From Ascidia mentula (taxonomy: Eukaryota; Chordata; Ascidiacea; Phlebobranchia; Ascidiidae), in NCBI GenBank assembly GCA_947561715.1, contig OX387204.1:2361001-2425000 (forward strand): a stretch of DNA of 64,000 nt. The letters run 5' to 3'. A model generated the notes under the pieces. The model was not told where the DNA came from, ran no database searches, and saw only the letters and a list, made by a program, of their open reading frames with translations. Positions 50,869-64,000 of the stretch are shown here, one piece after another. The position numbers and the translations under genes were made by a program. Positions within the stretch are counted from its first letter, which is position 1; each line of letters opens with the position of its first letter.

Positions 50869-53863
50869 GTTGTTGAAATCAGATGAAAGTACATTAAACG
50901 ATCAATCTAACCGCGCCATAACGATAAAAACAAAAACGGCTTTAAAAATACAGCATTTAAACTTCGCAGCAGGCCGCATTCAACTGTACTAGATAAAAGT
51001 AGCGCGACACGACGAGCGACAAAAGAACTAACGAGTATCGCCTACTCCCACTCCACTTTATCCTGAAAAGCACAAGAGAGAAGAAAAGTACCGTGAAACC
51101 GGCAGTGGTTCGACGAAACTAACTTCTCTGGTACTCGCAAATAAATCTACGCGGATCAAACGAAGTCCTCAGCATTTAAACATGGAAAATCTCTCTTCAT
51201 CTTTGCGAGCTCGTAAACCTTGCGCTTGCGTCATCACGACTGACCCAAGCATCCAAAACTATGCGGTGTTAACCCCGATGCGCAAAAACAGATTTGGAAC
51301 ATGTTGTGTTCTGACCACACTAATGTCCCCGCGCTATGACACCGGATAGCTTGCTTTTACGTGGGAATCTGTTACCCATTCACCTCCATCTCTCCTTTCA
51401 CCTTTCCGGCATCGCGTTTCGCCCGCCGGGTCGTTTTACAAAGACAGGGGCCGCACCCCGCGGCACAAAACAACGTCCGTCCAACAATGCGAGAAAGATA
51501 TTAAAACATTCGCAACCATTGTCTTTACTTTGTTGCCAAACAAACGGCAGCTGAATATTCGACAAAAACAACCCTCGACGCAGTCCATTCTTTACCCCCA
51601 ATAGCCCCATGCTTGTTATCGAACACTCTGAACTGGTTCAATGGGCTTTTGAACCCCTCAAACGCAATTACACACTCATAAGCGAGTAGAAAGGTTTCCA
51701 CTGTCTTCAACAATTGCCCATTCCGCTGCGATTCAAACGTCAACAATGGCACATTGACGTGTGCAACAAAACACATTGTGACGTTGCAATGGTTTTCAGC
51801 AGATTTTATTCGTTCAGGAGAAGCGCTGAAAAAACCCGTCGCCACATCCTGGATTCTGTTATTTTGACGTTCTGCGATAAAACTCCCACTTTTTATATTT
51901 CATTTTACTCTGTTACCCGCGCTAACATGTATCAAATACACAGATATACCAACGCGGAGCCTGTATTTATACGCCAACAGGCCCCACCCCCTTCATACAA
52001 GGAAAACAAGCACGAGGGAAAAAGGAAAGAGGTGTTATGTTGTTTATTATGGGGCAGGATGAAACTAACTGCCTGATTGAGCAAATAGTTCATTCCGTTG
52101 CTGATAAACGCCTGCAGTTCCGCTCCATGGTAACAACAAGGCGACTGCATCCACCTGGGCTGGGCAATAACTCACGATAAAGCAAACAAATGTGAATTTG
52201 CACCGAAAGTTGGCACAAGACGTGCTTTGTTTCATTCGGCTGCAATTAAGCGCAAGTAAACGGCTGCAAAAGGTGTTGCTAATGTTGGAATCAAATTTAA
52301 ACATTTTTATGCTGTGCGGACTGATAAAAATTATAAACGTTTTCATATTACCTAATCGTATGCGTTAGATTACTAAAAGTAAACCCTACAAGCATATCAA
52401 CACTTTTGCAGAATGACCACCGTCTTTATTAGCGCATAGTAAATTTCTAAGGCCCGTTTAATTATTTTTTTTCGTAATGTAACACTCAATGGAACTGATA
52501 AAAAGACTTTCCATTGTCAACTCAATAACACCGACTGCTTCTGGCGTCACGTACGCGCGCATGCATTGCGTCATGTAGTCACGTCACAATTGCGCAATTA
52601 TTGCTCGTTACGTCACGATCGATCGGCTCGTGTTACAAACTAAACGTCGTTTCGGGTTTTGGCGCAATCGTTTCCTATTTGCAGACACTTCTAAAATTGA
52701 AATGTGTATTAATGAAGATTAACAAGGCGCGTTACTTGGTTTCGACAAATCCGTTTATATTTGCTTTGTTTTTTTTTATGTTAAAGTGCCGACGCCTGGT
52801 TCTCGGTGGTACATATTTGAAACTTAATGTTTGAAAGAGTTTATTGCAACTGCAACGAGCCAAGGTAACAGTTGTTGGTTCGAGTTATGCAAACAAAACA
52901 TATTGACATGTTGAGTCGATCAATGTTTCGGGCCTCGAATAGTTATAGATGGCAGACAATAAACTTTGCCGGTGAGCAAATTTCAATTCAAACGACCAAC
53001 TATTGCACCAGCGTTGGTTTGACCGACTGCGATCCTGTTGTAGACTTAATCCTCGTGGGGAGATGCTGTTTTTCTATCGATCTTTTTTCATAGTTCATTG
53101 TAAATATTGCGCAACGTTAAATTGATTTGATGTGTTTCAAAAATAAAATCGGTCACACAATACCAAGACATTTCGTTACAAATTCGTCAACATCGCCTGC
53201 TGCCGGTGTCATTGAAGCGACCTCCCCTGAGGTTTATCAATAAACATCTAAAGTTTCGCTCGAAACCTCTCCGCCCACCTCGACTGTTTGTAGAACGTTA
53301 TATTTTCCATCGCGCCATGCGAAACTCGGAATGACGTCATAGCAGTACAAACGAATCGGTGTTGGATTGCAAAAGACGACATTCTGTTGTGAGTTCCCTC
53401 GCTTTAAGACTGTCTTTGTTTTTATAGCAACGGAACAGTTCGGCAAACTGTTTTGCAAAAAAAACAACATTTTTTAAAGACAACAACAGTGGTGGTAATT
53501 GACTTTACAATGCCTTCATACCAATACACCTCATACAAAAGTTTCCGAATATTATTGCAGCAATATATCTCAAACCAGTGGTGGTATTCAGTCGGTTCCC
53601 ACCGGTTCCTGCGTACCAGTTCTTTGCATTTGAGAACAAGTTGGGAAAAACATTCATACTTACTTGTATTTTGCATGCAATTACTTATATTGGTCATTTG
53701 CTGCACAACTGTAAAGCTACGACAGAAGATGCCCTCACACCTTTTTGTATGCAAACACTTTGAGAGTTTTTTTCGGATAAAATTTACCTTGTGTGTAAGC
53801 TTCGACCTAAAAGGTCTCATCGGTGCAGCTGGTGATGTGACTTTCAGACGACTTTGCTGACCA

Positions 53864-53896
53864 AACGGCCAAGCAAAGACCTCCACTTTGTGGTGA
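53864..53896. repeat. Short dispersed repeat (GCAAAGACYTCCAC..GTGGTGA)
   Basis: CCAAGCAAAGACCTCCACTT followed by TGTGGTGA closely matches 57005-57036 (TAACCAGGCAAAGACTTCCA, then CATAGTGGTGA). The CCAC/GTGG part is self-complementary. Only two copies were found by eye. Confidence 0.4.
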
Positions 53897-54328
53897 AAAT
53901 TTATCTTGTCAGTATTTCAAGTGCGGCGTTCGTTATCATCAAGCTCAAGAAAGTACCTGTGATAAATCATGCATTCGGGAAGCCTCAAAGTAATAATGCC
54001 ACAGCAGTACCTGGAATATATGTTAGTTATTGCTTTTTAGGATCAGATTTCGCATTTTGTCACGTCCCGCTGATCCAAGGCAAACAGGATTGAGGAAATG
54101 AGGTCAAAGGCAGTTTGAAGTCGGTGCTGCCGGTCCGGATGATGATAATTAATGTGCGTTTTTGCATGCTTTAAATTCCCTACCACGCAGACAGTTTCTG
54201 GCAATACCAGTTTAATGCGTGATGTGCTCTTGTACGAACTGAGCTTCCTTCTTCCGAAGGATTTATATGCTATCTTGTGTCAAGAAACCAGACTTGCAAG
54301 AAAAACACATTTTTCGGTGAGAGCGAAG

Positions 54329-54334
54329 TTTATT
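54329..54334 (-). terminator. Candidate polyadenylation signal of the TMC3-like gene
   Basis: AATAAA on the minus strand, about 100 nt beyond the TMC3-like stop codon. Confidence 0.5.
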
Positions 54335-54435
54335 AATGTACGTATACGTGTAATATGGGAACCTTGAAGCACGTTCGAGTAAAACCACAAAACAACACCG
54401 AACATTTACACAAAGTTTGCTGAACCACCAGATCT

Positions 54436-64000
<9,565 letters not shown>

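Larger units (their letters stand above)
50869..54435. other. Intergenic gap between otopetrin and TMC3-like genes
   Basis: About 3.6 kb containing the otopetrin 5' flank and the TMC3-like 3' flank. No exon with plausible splice partners is visible. No TATA box is apparent close to the otopetrin ATG. A short repeat copy lies at 53.86 kb. Confidence 0.6.

Overview
This window looks like a piece of a nuclear metazoan genome. It carries spliced genes with GT-AG introns, low coding density and several small non-autonomous DNA-transposon-like elements. Three genes are close relatives of vertebrate ones: a TNIP1/ABIN-1 homologue, an otopetrin and a TMC3-type channel. Introns range from 59 bp to 14 kb. 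An invertebrate chordate, most likely a tunicate, is my best guess, but this rests on family resemblance and general texture, not on a diagnostic marker. I see no rRNA, CRISPR array, operon or bacterial-type gene, and no retroviral or LTR element.

Layout. Positions 1-948 (+) hold the last exons of an unrecognised gene with a Ser/Thr-rich C-terminus. It converges with a five-exon GT32-type DXD glycosyltransferase at 1247-3324 (-). About 15 kb (3.3-18.6 kb) follows with no supportable coding exon; it holds a mariner-like MITE and short repeats. From 18,687 to 41,845 (+) lies a 15-exon TNIP1 homologue, with seven N-terminal exons, a 14.4-kb intron and eight C-terminal exons. A phase-compatible alternative first exon lies at 37,728-38,069, so the gene could make a 776-residue long form and a 577-residue short form. 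After a gene-free AT-rich gap comes a complete 12-exon otopetrin proton channel at 44,796-50,868 (-). Next, on the same strand, is a TMC3-like gene (54,436-63,666, 25 exons visible, N-terminus beyond the window edge).

Exons were assembled by hand from GT/AG sites. Splice phases agree across every internal junction of the glycosyltransferase, TNIP1, otopetrin and TMC3 models. Several exons are absent from simple ATG-to-stop reading, including a 92-nt glycosyltransferase exon and many TMC3 tail exons.

The most unusual signals are these. The palindrome TGACGTCA occurs at least 20 times, 14 of them inside coding exons, where it writes DV[T/I], MTS or VTS into otherwise unrelated proteins. TNIP1 has two putative starts, each with an NF-kB-consensus decamer upstream. 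A tandem duplication copies an otopetrin 5' splice site. An otopetrin and a TMC3-type gene, both from families linked to inner-ear sensory biology, sit side by side.
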